Below are positions 18,551 to 27,243 of a stretch of 64,000 bases of DNA, in pieces. How positions within the stretch are numbered: the first letter of the stretch is position 1; each line of letters starts with the position of its first letter. The notes under the pieces were generated by a model. That model was not told the origin of the DNA. It did not search any database and was given only the letters and a program-made list of their open reading frames with translations. The DNA is from an uncultured Oleiphilus sp. GTDB taxonomy: Bacteria > Pseudomonadota > Gammaproteobacteria > Pseudomonadales > Oleiphilaceae. Location of the stretch: NCBI GenBank assembly GCA_913020045.1, contig CAJWBE010000009.1, forward strand, positions 54,708 to 118,707, given 5' to 3'. Made by a program: the position numbers and the translations under genes.

Positions 18551-20130
18551 CTTGCCTTCGCCTGTGAAATAGTATTTTTTTGCGACCGCTTGGCAGCAAC
18601 GATGAGGCGGCTCGCATCACATAGAGCGATGAGCAAAACACACAAAACCAGCCAGTTTCCGAAGTGGCTATACCAAGAAAAATATCGCTGCGCTGTCATG
18701 CTCGCCGACATATTTTCTCTGACATCCATTTCAGTACGAGCAACAATGCGACCTGCCGGATCAATTACGGCGCTAACACCACTATTAGTGGACCTGACCA
18801 CCCACATACGATGCTCTATTGCGCGTAATTGAGATAAGGCTAAATGTATTTCAGGCTCTTGCGTGCCTGCGAACCATGAGTCATTTGCAAGTGTTATCAG
18901 GAAGTCAGGCTGACCTTCGGCGACCATGCTGTGAATATAATCAGGCAGTACCATTTCATAACAGATAGGGACTGAAAAGCGGGTGTCCCCCATTTTAAAC
19001 GACGGTTTAGTCGTGCCGCGTTTAAAGTCCTGATGCTGCGGAAAAATGTCGATTAGGGTATCCCACAGATCACCCATGAATGACAATTCCGGCCGTGTTT
19101 CAGCAAAAGGTAATAGCCTATTCTTGTCGTATGATTGCGCGATTTTTCCCTCGTGATTCGAAAAGAAAACAGAGTTCGAGGTGACTTTGCGGCCATTGGA
19201 TTGCCAAATAGATGTTCCTCCAAACAAAAGCGGAACATCTATATCTTTACGAATAAACTGCCCATCTATCGGCAAAGGACGACGCAAACCTTGCTCATAG
19301 GCACTCTCGGGCCAGATTAGCAGGTCAACGTCAAACTCACTCAGCAATTCTCGACTTTGCTGCAGATGCGCTTCGTGGCGAAGAAACGCAGAGTCCTCGC
19401 TTCGATGTCGCACTAGGTTGCTCTGCACCACGCCTATCGTCAAACGATCATCATCGGCGGGTACAGACTTAACACCTTGCAAGCTACTCACTCCATAAAA
19501 CAGGGCGGCGGCGATAAAAACACCCCCTGCACTCAGACGCAGACACTGAGAGGGCACAAAACGAGCGCCCTGTGCCAGAAAACCATAGAGAATACTATTG
19601 ATACTAACGACGAACGCGGACATCAGTAGTGGTCCACCGAGGCTGGAAATTTGCGCCAGCTCTATGCGATGAATCAAACCGGCGCCCGCATAAGACGGAA
19701 ACAAATTATGCTGCAGCCACTCCAACAGAACCAGCGGCACCATACCCGACACCAGCAGAGAGAATCCGCGTGATTTGAGAACTCCGTAGACGAGCGAGTA
19801 AATTGCATAGGCAAGCGCAAACCAGGCGCCCAAACCAAGCCATAACAGCGACCCAAGAATGGTATTGCCCTTGATAAAACCATCGTTCAAGGCCAGTAGC
19901 CAATGCGTACCCAGTAAAAAGGCTATCAATCCGAATAAGAAGCCAGCAGAGGCTATTTTTAGATACGATTTTTGAGGCATCGCATCTAAGCTCCACCAAA
20001 GCGGAATAAACATAACAAATGCAAGAGGCCATAGGCCAAAACCGACATTCGCTAGAGCATAAGACGCGCCGCTAGCCAAAGGCGCTAAGATGACAAGCGC
20101 ACGCGTAAAGCTCACCCCGAACGCGCGCAC
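18547..20130 (-). CDS. lnt: Apolipoprotein N-acyltransferase
   Basis: An inner-membrane enzyme that adds the third acyl chain to the N-terminal cysteine of lipoproteins. The 527-residue product has six or so N-terminal membrane helices (about 10-215), a periplasmic nitrilase-type domain (about 228-480) and a final helix near 495-510. The catalytic triad is visible: Glu275 in LIWPESAYE, Lys336 in YDKNRLLPFAE and Cys390 in VPICYEMVLP, at almost the same positions as in E. coli Lnt (E267, K335, C387). The start is GTG with a poor ribosome site. It is not beside ybeX/ybeY genes, the usual neighbourhood, but downstream of two envelope-related genes, so a second copy elsewhere is possible. Confidence 0.92.
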   Translation of the reverse strand: MRAFGVSFTRALVILAPLASGASYALANVGFGLWPLAFVMFIPLWWSLDAMPQKSYLKIASAGFLFGLIAFLLGTHWLLALNDGFIKGNTILGSLLWLGLGAWFALAYAIYSLVYGVLKSRGFSLLVSGMVPLVLLEWLQHNLFPSYAGAGLIHRIELAQISSLGGPLLMSAFVVSINSILYGFLAQGARFVPSQCLRLSAGGVFIAAALFYGVSSLQGVKSVPADDDRLTIGVVQSNLVRHRSEDSAFLRHEAHLQQSRELLSEFDVDLLIWPESAYEQGLRRPLPIDGQFIRKDIDVPLLFGGTSIWQSNGRKVTSNSVFFSNHEGKIAQSYDKNRLLPFAETRPELSFMGDLWDTLIDIFPQHQDFKRGTTKPSFKMGDTRFSVPICYEMVLPDYIHSMVAEGQPDFLITLANDSWFAGTQEPEIHLALSQLRAIEHRMWVVRSTNSGVSAVIDPAGRIVARTEMDVRENMSASMTAQRYFSWYSHFGNWLVLCVLLIALCDASRLIVAAKRSQKNTISQAKAS

Positions 20131-20184
20131 AAATAGAAAATAAAAAGCGAAACTCTGTAGATAGAAAACAAAAAAGTGCCTTAG

Positions 20185-20943
20185 CTAAATTTTCCCTAGA
20201 TCCCGCAAAGCCGCCTCTCTTTCAGCGTGAAGCTGCGATTCAAATGCTGACTTATTAGCCAGCCACTCACTGCGGCGCTGCTCAAACCGCTCTCGGTTTT
20301 CTAGTGCCTGTTGCAGTTTTTGAGGCAACTCTTCTAACTGCGCTAAGTGGACATTGCGCGCCAATATCTGGAAATGATAGTCACGCTCTGGCAAATCAGT
20401 ACTGTGCCGATTCAACAAAGCGGTCGCAAACACGATGTAGTCGGTCGACACCTGATTGCGATGTTCATAGTAGGCACGTATTTCTACTTCTGTCGCCCTG
20501 TTTGATAGGATTTCCCCATATTGTTGCTCCCAGAATTCTTTAATCTCTTTGCGTTGTTCCTGAACCACTGGGTCATCAGTTGGCGCCGCCAATGCCCAGT
20601 AAAGGTTATCTGGCATTTCGTTTTGCAGTTCCTCAAGGTCAACTTGCGCCCAAGCAAATGCAGGGTCATCACTCGAGAACGCTTTTTGAAGCGCATTAAG
20701 GGACAACACATCGCCACCCATCAACTCCGCAATCAGAGACTCTTGCGGTCTCGCATTCACGTCTACTTGAGCAACACCGCTGTCATTGGGTGGCGCTAAA
20801 TCGACTCGCTGCTCGGCAGCACTTTGCATTTCACTACGCTGTTCTAGCGACGGATATTCACTATCCATAGAAAGCGTGAATGCGATAACTGACACGCTAA
20901 CGACACTCGTGACGATAATGAGCTTGCGAGTAAAATTTTTCAT
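20185..20943 (-). CDS. Membrane-anchored helical protein of unknown function
   Basis: A 252-residue protein I do not recognise. It starts with a short basic stretch and one hydrophobic helix (about 8-26), consistent with an uncleaved anchor. An acidic, Pro/Ala-containing linker (about 27-75) and a strongly helical, Glu/Gln/Arg-rich remainder follow; the last 50 residues look like a coiled coil. Overall layout resembles lipase-specific foldases (Lif), which have an anchor, variable linker and all-helical body. I do not see the Lif signature RxxFDY(F/C)LSAxGE. It lies 118 nt downstream of a secreted alpha/beta hydrolase on the same strand and 54 nt upstream of lnt. A helper role for the hydrolase is an inference only. 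Confidence 0.6.
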   Translation of the reverse strand: MKNFTRKLIIVTSVVSVSVIAFTLSMDSEYPSLEQRSEMQSAAEQRVDLAPPNDSGVAQVDVNARPQESLIAELMGGDVLSLNALQKAFSSDDPAFAWAQVDLEELQNEMPDNLYWALAAPTDDPVVQEQRKEIKEFWEQQYGEILSNRATEVEIRAYYEHRNQVSTDYIVFATALLNRHSTDLPERDYHFQILARNVHLAQLEELPQKLQQALENRERFEQRRSEWLANKSAFESQLHAEREAALRDLGKI

Positions 20944-21025
20944 GCTTTATTCCTGTTGCTGTTATTATTTTGGCTACGCCCGACCGTCCGAAACCAACGT
21001 CAAGCCTGCATGCAAATACTTGGTA

Positions 21026-21052
21026 AACCTGGGCCCTTAGAGAGCCCAGGTT
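21026..21052 (-). terminator. Hairpin between the secreted hydrolase and the helical protein gene
   Basis: Arms AACCTGGGC (21026-21034) and GCCCAGGTT (21044-21052) form a 9-bp GC-rich stem with a 9-nt loop, starting nine bases after the hydrolase stop. There is no U-tract, so it may attenuate rather than fully end transcription, giving more hydrolase than downstream product. Confidence 0.45.
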
Positions 21053-21061
21053 GATCACGAT

Positions 21062-22375
21062 CTAAAGTGCTGAATCGATTTGTGGGCCAATAATCTGCAT
21101 ACCCGGATCTTCTTGGTTAAATGCGTTATAAGGTTCCTTAAGACGAAGTACTCCGCCGCCGACCCACTGCGCAAGGAAGCTCGTCATCGACGTTGACGTT
21201 CCAGCACATTTCCAGCTTTGGCTCCAAGGCCACTGCCATGCTTCATACCACTTCTTCTTACGCACGCTTGGGCAAGAATGGCTGCCGATGAAAGTCACAA
21301 TCGTTGAGCAATGACTATCGTTAATCGGACGATTCCACGGAATGCTGTAACTGAAATTATCATATTTATTCATTTCAGCGACGAGCAGGTCTTGGTCTTC
21401 TTGCCATAAGGCTAAGATTCCGGACTCATCAAGCCCCGGATAAAAACGCTCGTAAGAAAATCGCGAAAAGTTAAAGTCTGTGCTGTAACCGGTGTAAGCG
21501 AAGCTATCCTGTGGGTATTCCGTTGCCATCGCTTTAGTAATGCTACCCATATCGGACGGGTCGAAATTACTTGGCATGTTGCTAAGCACCGAAGGCAGGT
21601 CCCAAGCAACATTGATGGTGTCATGCAGCAAACGAGAATTGTAAGAGCCATCAGGTGCTGGGAATAATGGCCCAGAATCGTTCAGGCTATATACTTTGTT
21701 TACCGTCAAACGCTGCCGCGCTTCATGATGCACCGCTGCGGTCGCCACCCCACCTGCACTAAAACCGGTAATCATCAGGCGGTTAACCGCACCAAGGCGC
21801 GTATTGAGGAAATCCAATGCAGCGGTCGAGTTATTGTAACCCGCATGATGAAAATTAATTGGCGGGTTCACGCCAGATGGGTCGCTATAAGTCACGACAT
21901 TGTTTCCTACATGCACATCACCTGTACAGTAGGGCATGTAGGCAACATCCCAATCTTTAGTGACCAAATCCTGTTTGGAGCGCAACGGAAAACCCGGATC
22001 GGCTCCATTAACTAAAGGAGAAACAAAGTTTGCTTTTTGAGACGTAATATAACCATCTGCCAGGCCGTTGGGGTTAGCCGCGCCCAGCAAGCCTAGCGCG
22101 CCGCTGCAACTTTCGTAATCCCAACATGCGCCCCCGCCTTCATACATAATCAACAAATCATTGGAGTTAGGGTTGTCGTTGACCCAGAATTTATATTGCG
22201 AACCGTCGCTGCACTTGGTACCAGCGATCTCAACTTTTTCCCATGGGTAGTTATTGCCCCCATCTACGACATCCTCGATGCCGATGGCTACCGCCCCTGC
22301 GCTTAAACCTGCAGCAAGGGAAAACCCTACCGCAGATTTGAGTAAACGCACGGGTAAAGCTTTAGATAATCTCAT
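21062..22375 (-). CDS. Secreted pectinacetylesterase-family (PAE/Notum-like) alpha/beta hydrolase
   Basis: A predicted exported carboxylesterase of 437 residues. A basic start followed by a hydrophobic segment and an AxA-type site suggests a signal peptide of about 35 residues. Family hallmarks are MYEGGGACWDYESC (oxyanion-loop region with cysteines), GDVHVGN, the nucleophile elbow GFSAGG (Ser about 206) and SLNDSGPLF, which should carry the acidic residue. Several cysteines in the C-terminal third (SHCS, SHSCPS, WKCAG) may form disulfides. The substrate is not known; bacterial relatives deacetylate or cleave varied esters. I took the ATG at 22375, preceded by GGTGAAAG, rather than the in-frame GTGs just upstream. 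Confidence 0.85.
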   Translation of the reverse strand: MRLSKALPVRLLKSAVGFSLAAGLSAGAVAIGIEDVVDGGNNYPWEKVEIAGTKCSDGSQYKFWVNDNPNSNDLLIMYEGGGACWDYESCSGALGLLGAANPNGLADGYITSQKANFVSPLVNGADPGFPLRSKQDLVTKDWDVAYMPYCTGDVHVGNNVVTYSDPSGVNPPINFHHAGYNNSTAALDFLNTRLGAVNRLMITGFSAGGVATAAVHHEARQRLTVNKVYSLNDSGPLFPAPDGSYNSRLLHDTINVAWDLPSVLSNMPSNFDPSDMGSITKAMATEYPQDSFAYTGYSTDFNFSRFSYERFYPGLDESGILALWQEDQDLLVAEMNKYDNFSYSIPWNRPINDSHCSTIVTFIGSHSCPSVRKKKWYEAWQWPWSQSWKCAGTSTSMTSFLAQWVGGGVLRLKEPYNAFNQEDPGMQIIGPQIDSAL

Positions 22376-22661
22376 GACTTTCACCACACTGTTTTATTAT
22401 TGGGTTAGATGTGGCCACCAAAACGTCATAGGACGCCACGCGTCTACATTAAGAAAGTGTTAGTGTTTTAGAAAGGACCGATAAATTCGTTTTTTAACGT
22501 CGTTGGGCGAGTTCGCCACCCCTGCAAAATCGCTTAAAATGAGACCTATGCGCAGGCAAACTATTGCTTCCTAGCAAGAGCATGACAATAATCTTGCGCT
22601 AACGGTTTATGGAACTCTATTGTGCATAGCCAAATCTTATTCACGCCAGAGCACCTCATGC

Positions 22662-23090
22662 ATGAGCAACATACATATACTTTATCCGGCAATCGCCATG
22701 TTCTCACTTACTATCTTTTGTGTTGTCAAACTCGGACTGACTCGCTTCTTTGCCGTCCGCCGTAAAGAGGTGAGTGTTAGCTTCTTTAGCACCTATTCTA
22801 AGGGCACTCAGCCTCCGCGCCTGCATTTACTAATGCGGCACGTACAAAATCATTTTGAAGTCCCACCGCTTTTTTATATCGCGGTTGTCGCGCTATTAGT
22901 CACTCATTCTGTGTCACAGAGTGACATCATTTTGGCTTGGTTATTCGTTGGCTCACGCCTAGTACATACACTGATACATCTCGGGCACAATAACGTTAGC
23001 CAACGCTTTTTTGTTTTTGGTTTTGGTCTCATCTGTTTATGCGGGCTTTGGGGAAACTTGTTTGTCGCAGTAATTCAGAGCACCGGCTAG
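22662..23090 (+). CDS. MAPEG-family integral membrane protein
   Basis: A 142-residue membrane protein with four hydrophobic segments. Family-like features are an early membrane helix, a loop with RxLHLLMRHVQNHFEVPPLFY (charged, then NxFE-type motif) and SRLVHTLIHLGHNNVSQR near the last two helices. MAPEG proteins include glutathione transferases and peroxidases; bacterial members are mostly uncharacterised. I start at ATG 22662. The same frame extends upstream to a TTG at 22620 without added similarity. It is divergent from the secreted hydrolase gene. Confidence 0.8.
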   Translation: MSNIHILYPAIAMFSLTIFCVVKLGLTRFFAVRRKEVSVSFFSTYSKGTQPPRLHLLMRHVQNHFEVPPLFYIAVVALLVTHSVSQSDIILAWLFVGSRLVHTLIHLGHNNVSQRFFVFGFGLICLCGLWGNLFVAVIQSTG

Positions 23091-23138
23091 CGACAGCGTT
23101 TAACGATATAGACATGACATGTGAAACAGGAAACAGCA

Positions 23139-23348
23139 ATGAAAAAGAATGGTTAAGTAGATACGAGTAAAACAGTAAAGGCCGGCTGCGGTATTCGCTA
23201 TGAACCCGACGCATTGGGTGAAGAAACGGGCTTTGACTTCACACAGGCTTCAGCACTGCTCAAACCGGTGGACGATACGCCGACGGTTGAAGCCGAATCA
23301 AATACCCTCGACGGGGCAGTCCCAAATGAGCGAAATCGTCGCAATTAG
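23139..23348 (+). pseudogene. Small reading frame interrupted by an in-frame TAA at codon 6
   Basis: An ATG at 23139 follows an AGGA ribosome site (CAGGAAACAGCAATG) and reads MKKNG, then TAA (23154-23156). The same frame continues open for 63 codons to TAG at 23346-23348. The translated continuation (KAGCGIRYEPDALGEETG, then FDFTQASALLKPVDD) has the composition of a genuine protein, rich in Glu, Asp and Ala, and I judge it more protein-like than the other frames. There is no ATG/GTG start between the TAA and this segment. It may be a recent nonsense mutation, a sequencing error or a chance frame. The 3' end overlaps the convergent M48 gene by about 50 bases. I do not recognise the family. Confidence 0.4.
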
Positions 23349-25307
23349 CAACCGTTCATGCGTATGCAAGATGTCATTTTGAAGTGCAGCTTGCACCAAG
23401 CCTTTTAAGAGCCTCGGTTTAAGCAGTGGATAACATTGGTTTAGCTCTCGCACAGATTTTATAAACAAGGTCCCTGAGCACTCAGCCTCTGACAGCAGAC
23501 CTTCGCTATACACACCCGCTAAATTAGTTGCTTTTCCAAATGCTTTAACGCGCTCTTTATCTTCCATCGGTTCACAATAGGTAATTCTAGAAGCGACCAG
23601 CGCATAGGGCTTCGCTACCTGAGAAGGCTTTTTATACTTAGGCTTCACGTCGCGGCTCAAGCTAAAATGACGATCGCAATGCTGACGCACCAACTCGAAA
23701 ATGACCCACTCAAGAATATCCACGCGACCATCGCAGCGTATCAGCAGAGGCATTGCCTTTCTTAGCCCAAGGTACTGTTTTTCGGACAAGGTTTTCAACG
23801 TGGGCAACAGACGCTCGATCAAAGGCAAGATAGCCTCGTCCGCGAGCAATCGAGTTTGTGCCTCACAAGAATCAATCAGCGCTAGATGACGCTGCCATGG
23901 TGCATCTAACAGCAATCGCTGCTTTTTTCTCACCTCTGCATCTTGATCAAGCAGCAAAGCAAAGACAATTGCTACCGCTCCTAGGGGCTCCGTTGCTTGC
24001 GCTATTAAGAACGGGTGCACATTCTGAGCTGGGCTGGAGAACGCAGCGTCATCGGCACTCGAATTCGGACTCAAACCGGCGGCGCTTTTGCTTCCGCCGT
24101 CGTTTTTATTCGTCCCCTTACTTTCGCCCGAATTTACAGTTTTCTCAACTAAGCTCATGCCTGCTAGCCCCGCTGCGGCGCCAAGCTCCTCGCTAAGCTT
24201 CTGCATCGGGTCTATCGGGTTGGTCGCTGGCTCCTTTCTCTGCGGTTTCAAATAATCGCCACGCCATTGTGGCAGCACTTTTAGAATTCGTTCATTGAGC
24301 GGTGGGTGCGTCGCAAACCAGCGGCTATCAAATGCCTGTGAAAAGAAAAGATGCCCAAGCTCATGTGCCTTAGCATGATGTACCGACGATCGCTGCGTGT
24401 GCCCGCCAATGAGTCTTAATGCGCCCCCTATTCCTTCCGGGTTTCTCGTAAACTGGACCGCAGAGGCGTCAGCTAGAAACTCGCGTTGGCGACTAACGCC
24501 TGCCTTAATCAATGATCCGAAAAGCTGGCCGAGCCAACCAATCACCATTAGCATCAAGCCCAGCAGTACAATCCCTCCCGCGCCCTTACTATCGCTTCGG
24601 CTACTGCTGTAACCGCGATAACGACGACGAGAACTTAAACGAAATAAGGTCCGCCCACTCTCACCAATCATAACAATGCCATGCAGCACCGCGATGATTT
24701 TTAGATTCAAGCGCATATCACCATTTAAAATATGACTAAACTCATGAGCGATAACGCCTTGCAGCTGTTCACGATTGAAGTGATCGCATGCGCCCTGACT
24801 AACGCCAATCACGGCATCCTTCAAAGATAAGCCCGCAGCAAAGGCATTAATCCCATGCTCAGTGGGCATCACATAAACCGGCGGAACAGGCACACCAGAT
24901 GCCAAGGCCATTTCTTCTACAACGTTCAGCAGCTGACGCTCTCCAATAGAATCAGTATTGGTTAGGACTCTTTTACCACCTAGTGACTCCGCTACAACGG
25001 CCCCACCATCTTTCAGCTCCCACCACTTGAACATGACCGCCATTCCAATCGAGCCGCAAACCAGTACCGCTACCCAAGCCGCTTTTTGCCAGCCGAGCGC
25101 TTGAATAATCGCCATCAATTTGTCGACCCCCTGCGCACTGTCAACGCCCGGTTGAGAGCTCAAGAGACTGGATGGGTCGCTATACCAAATGAAAACAGCA
25201 ACGACTACGTTAGTAATCAATACTAATGCGAGAACCGCTAAGGAGAATAAAGAAACGAGCCAGAAAGTTTGCTTCCTGGCGTCATCTTGAGCCTGATAAA
25301 AATTCAT
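23298..25307 (-). CDS. M48-family membrane metallopeptidase with C-terminal extension
   Basis: A 669-residue zinc protease related to HtpX, with a long extra C-terminus. Two N-terminal membrane helices (about 15-40 and 75-95) are followed by the catalytic domain with HEFSH at residues 188-192 (two zinc histidines and the general base). A third helix pair (about 245-270) and QREFLADASAVQFTR, which supplies the third ligand, come next. A linker of about 60 Ser/Gly/Asn-rich residues (near 380-440) separates this from a helical domain. That domain contains MPLLIRCDGRVDILEW (about 525-540), reminiscent of TerB-like modules. It lies immediately downstream of lemA, a recurrent pairing of unknown purpose, perhaps envelope protein quality control. 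Confidence 0.9.
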   Translation of the reverse strand: MNFYQAQDDARKQTFWLVSLFSLAVLALVLITNVVVAVFIWYSDPSSLLSSQPGVDSAQGVDKLMAIIQALGWQKAAWVAVLVCGSIGMAVMFKWWELKDGGAVVAESLGGKRVLTNTDSIGERQLLNVVEEMALASGVPVPPVYVMPTEHGINAFAAGLSLKDAVIGVSQGACDHFNREQLQGVIAHEFSHILNGDMRLNLKIIAVLHGIVMIGESGRTLFRLSSRRRYRGYSSSRSDSKGAGGIVLLGLMLMVIGWLGQLFGSLIKAGVSRQREFLADASAVQFTRNPEGIGGALRLIGGHTQRSSVHHAKAHELGHLFFSQAFDSRWFATHPPLNERILKVLPQWRGDYLKPQRKEPATNPIDPMQKLSEELGAAAGLAGMSLVEKTVNSGESKGTNKNDGGSKSAAGLSPNSSADDAAFSSPAQNVHPFLIAQATEPLGAVAIVFALLLDQDAEVRKKQRLLLDAPWQRHLALIDSCEAQTRLLADEAILPLIERLLPTLKTLSEKQYLGLRKAMPLLIRCDGRVDILEWVIFELVRQHCDRHFSLSRDVKPKYKKPSQVAKPYALVASRITYCEPMEDKERVKAFGKATNLAGVYSEGLLSEAECSGTLFIKSVRELNQCYPLLKPRLLKGLVQAALQNDILHTHERLLIATISLIWDCPVEGI

Positions 25308-25324
25308 CTAATGAAGGCGCTGCT

Positions 25325-25921
25325 TTAAAAGCTTACCTTGGGGGCTTGTTGGATTTCTGCGCTATCTTCAAATTCAAGCAGAGCTGCATCTTTTTTATGT
25401 CCAAAAGTGGGCGCAAAAAAGTTTTGAGGAAAGCTTTGTTTAAACGCATTGTATTGCGTAACCGCGTCATTAAATGACTGCCGAGCAAACGCCACTCTAT
25501 TTTCAGTGCTGGTCAGTTCTTCGTTTAACTGCAGTATATTCTCGTTCGCTTTTAACTCAGGATACGCTTCGACCACAATATTCATTCGTCCTAGCGCACT
25601 TTGCAACATGCCTTCTCCCGTTGCTAGCTTAGCCATCGCGGATCCACTAGACGGATTTTGGGCTGCTGCTTTCAAACCAGCAGCCGCTTCATTACGCGCA
25701 GAAATCACCGCTTCGAGCGTTTCTTTTTCATGACTCAAATAAGCTTTAGTCGCCTCTACCAAATTCGGAATCAGGTCGTAGCGACGTTTCAACTGCACCT
25801 CTATTTGAGAAAATGCATTCTCGAAGCGATTTTTATACAGCACCAAATTATTGAAAATTCGAATGATATAAAAGACCACAAAAATCAACACCAACCATGA
25901 TACTAACGTACTTATTTCCAT
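25325..25921 (-). CDS. lemA: LemA family protein
   Basis: A 198-residue membrane-anchored protein. One N-terminal helix (about 6-24) is followed by the LemA core: NRFENAFSQIEVQLKRRYDL and IPNLVEATKAYLSHEKETLE (about 31-70). The helical ENILQLNEELTSTENRVAFARQ segment (about 123-144) and a C-terminal YNAFKQSFPQNFFA are also characteristic. The start is ATG 25921; an upstream extension to 25981 looks non-coding. It is 17 nt upstream of the M48 protease gene and probably cotranscribed with it. The cellular role is not established. Confidence 0.92.
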   Translation of the reverse strand: MEISTLVSWLVLIFVVFYIIRIFNNLVLYKNRFENAFSQIEVQLKRRYDLIPNLVEATKAYLSHEKETLEAVISARNEAAAGLKAAAQNPSSGSAMAKLATGEGMLQSALGRMNIVVEAYPELKANENILQLNEELTSTENRVAFARQSFNDAVTQYNAFKQSFPQNFFAPTFGHKKDAALLEFEDSAEIQQAPKVSF

Positions 25922-25964
25922 ATTTTTTGCCTTATCTTGTTCATTACGTAAACGCCTTTCGTCA

Positions 25965-27137
25965 CTAGAGCGCGCGCACATTCATGACGTGTTCAACCGC
26001 TAATATTTTATCGATGACCGCTGAATCCGCAGCTTGTTCTAGGTCAAGAATGTTATACGCTAAATTGCCGCGACTTTTATTCAACATGTCCACCACGTTA
26101 ATGGATGCATCCGCTAATACGGATAGCACATGCCCTAACACGCCAGAAACATTCTCATTAGTAAAGGTTAGACGACTTCCAGTAGTTCGCTGTAATTCAG
26201 CTGGTGGAAAGTTGACCGAGTTTCGAATATTGCCATTCTCCAAAAACTCCATAATTTGCTGCGCAGCCATCACGGCGCAGTTTTCCTCAGCTTCTCTGGT
26301 TGAAGCGCCGATGTGGGGCATCAGAATTGCCCGCTCTTGCCCCATTAATGCAGGCACGGGAAAATCGCTAACATAAGCACCTAAAGCGCCTTGTTCAAGT
26401 GCACTCGCTACCGCCTCAACATCAACGATCTGCTCGCGTGCAAAGTTCAGCAACACCATTCCAGGCTTTGCGTTCTGTAGACTCTCTTTGTTAATTAAGT
26501 GATGAGTAGCCTCAACCGCGGGAACATGCAGCGAAACAAAGTCAGCACGCGATAAAAGAGACGCCAAATTATCCATTTTTTCAACGTCACTAGACAGACG
26601 CCACGCGGCCTCTATCGATATTGCAGGGTCAAACCCGACGACCTTCATGCCCAGTGCAATCGCCATATTGGCGACCAACGAGCCGATGGCGCCTAAGCCA
26701 ACAATGCCTAGTGTTTTACCCATCACCTCGGTACCTTTGAAGCGTTTTTTCTCAGCTTCAATCGCTTTAGCCAGTTCAGGTTCTGGCTGGCCTTGCTCAC
26801 TCAAACCTTCGACGTAGTTCATACCTTGTACTATGCCGCGACTACTCAGCAACAAGCCGGCTAAAACTAATTCTTTTACGGCGTTTGCGTTGGCTCCGGG
26901 CGTGTTGAAAACAACGATACCTTGAGATGAGCAACGGTCCACAGGTACGTTGTTAGTGCCCGCACCCGCTCTCGCGATACAGCGAACACTGTCCGGAAAC
27001 GCTTCCTCTAATAAGTTTTGGCTGCGAAGGATGATTGCATCTGGTTGGGAAATTTCACTAGCGACTTCATAGCCGTCACGGGGAAACTGTTCGAGACCTA
27101 TCGTTGCGATAGTGTTATAGGTTCTGACTCTCTTCAT
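25965..27137 (-). CDS. serA: D-3-phosphoglycerate dehydrogenase family protein
   Basis: Catalyses the NAD-dependent oxidation of 3-phosphoglycerate, the first step of serine synthesis. About 390 residues: substrate domain with RAGAGTNNVPVDR, Rossmann domain with LGIVGLGAIGSLVANMA, catalytic-region MPHIGASTREAEENCAVMAA with the active-site His, and a C-terminal ACT-like regulatory domain (about residues 315-390) beginning LTFTNENVSGVLGHVLSVLA. I use ATG 27137 (MKRVRTYNTIA) rather than the extension to 27167. It follows serC on the same strand with a 106-nt gap. Its symbol is by function; it could be a paralogue of another serA. Confidence 0.88.
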   Translation of the reverse strand: MKRVRTYNTIATIGLEQFPRDGYEVASEISQPDAIILRSQNLLEEAFPDSVRCIARAGAGTNNVPVDRCSSQGIVVFNTPGANANAVKELVLAGLLLSSRGIVQGMNYVEGLSEQGQPEPELAKAIEAEKKRFKGTEVMGKTLGIVGLGAIGSLVANMAIALGMKVVGFDPAISIEAAWRLSSDVEKMDNLASLLSRADFVSLHVPAVEATHHLINKESLQNAKPGMVLLNFAREQIVDVEAVASALEQGALGAYVSDFPVPALMGQERAILMPHIGASTREAEENCAVMAAQQIMEFLENGNIRNSVNFPPAELQRTTGSRLTFTNENVSGVLGHVLSVLADASINVVDMLNKSRGNLAYNILDLEQAADSAVIDKILAVEHVMNVRAL

Positions 27138-27196
27138 ACTCACCTCTGTTTTTATTATCGAAACCATACTTTGGCTTCAAAACTCAGGGTGACTGC

Positions 27197-27220
27197 CATG
27201 CGCGCGATTGAGCGCGCATG
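27197..27220 (-). other. GC-rich hairpin between serC and the dehydrogenase gene
   Basis: CATGCGCGC (27197-27205) and GCGCGCATG (27212-27220) form a perfect 9-bp stem with a 6-nt loop in the serC-serA spacer. There is no U-tract on the minus strand. It is likely an intercistronic stabilising or processing hairpin. Confidence 0.5.
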
Positions 27221-27243
27221 CACTCTGGTATTTTTTGTTATCT

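Noticed and set aside
20185..20943. Straight annotation as a lipase-specific foldase (Lif)
   Set aside because: The general layout fits, but the RxxFDY(F/C)LSAxGE signature is absent and no lipase of the cognate family is adjacent.
23200..23382. 60-codon plus-strand ORF starting at 23200
   Set aside because: It is out of frame with the more protein-like segment of 23139-23348, is Arg/Ser-rich and has no ribosome site.
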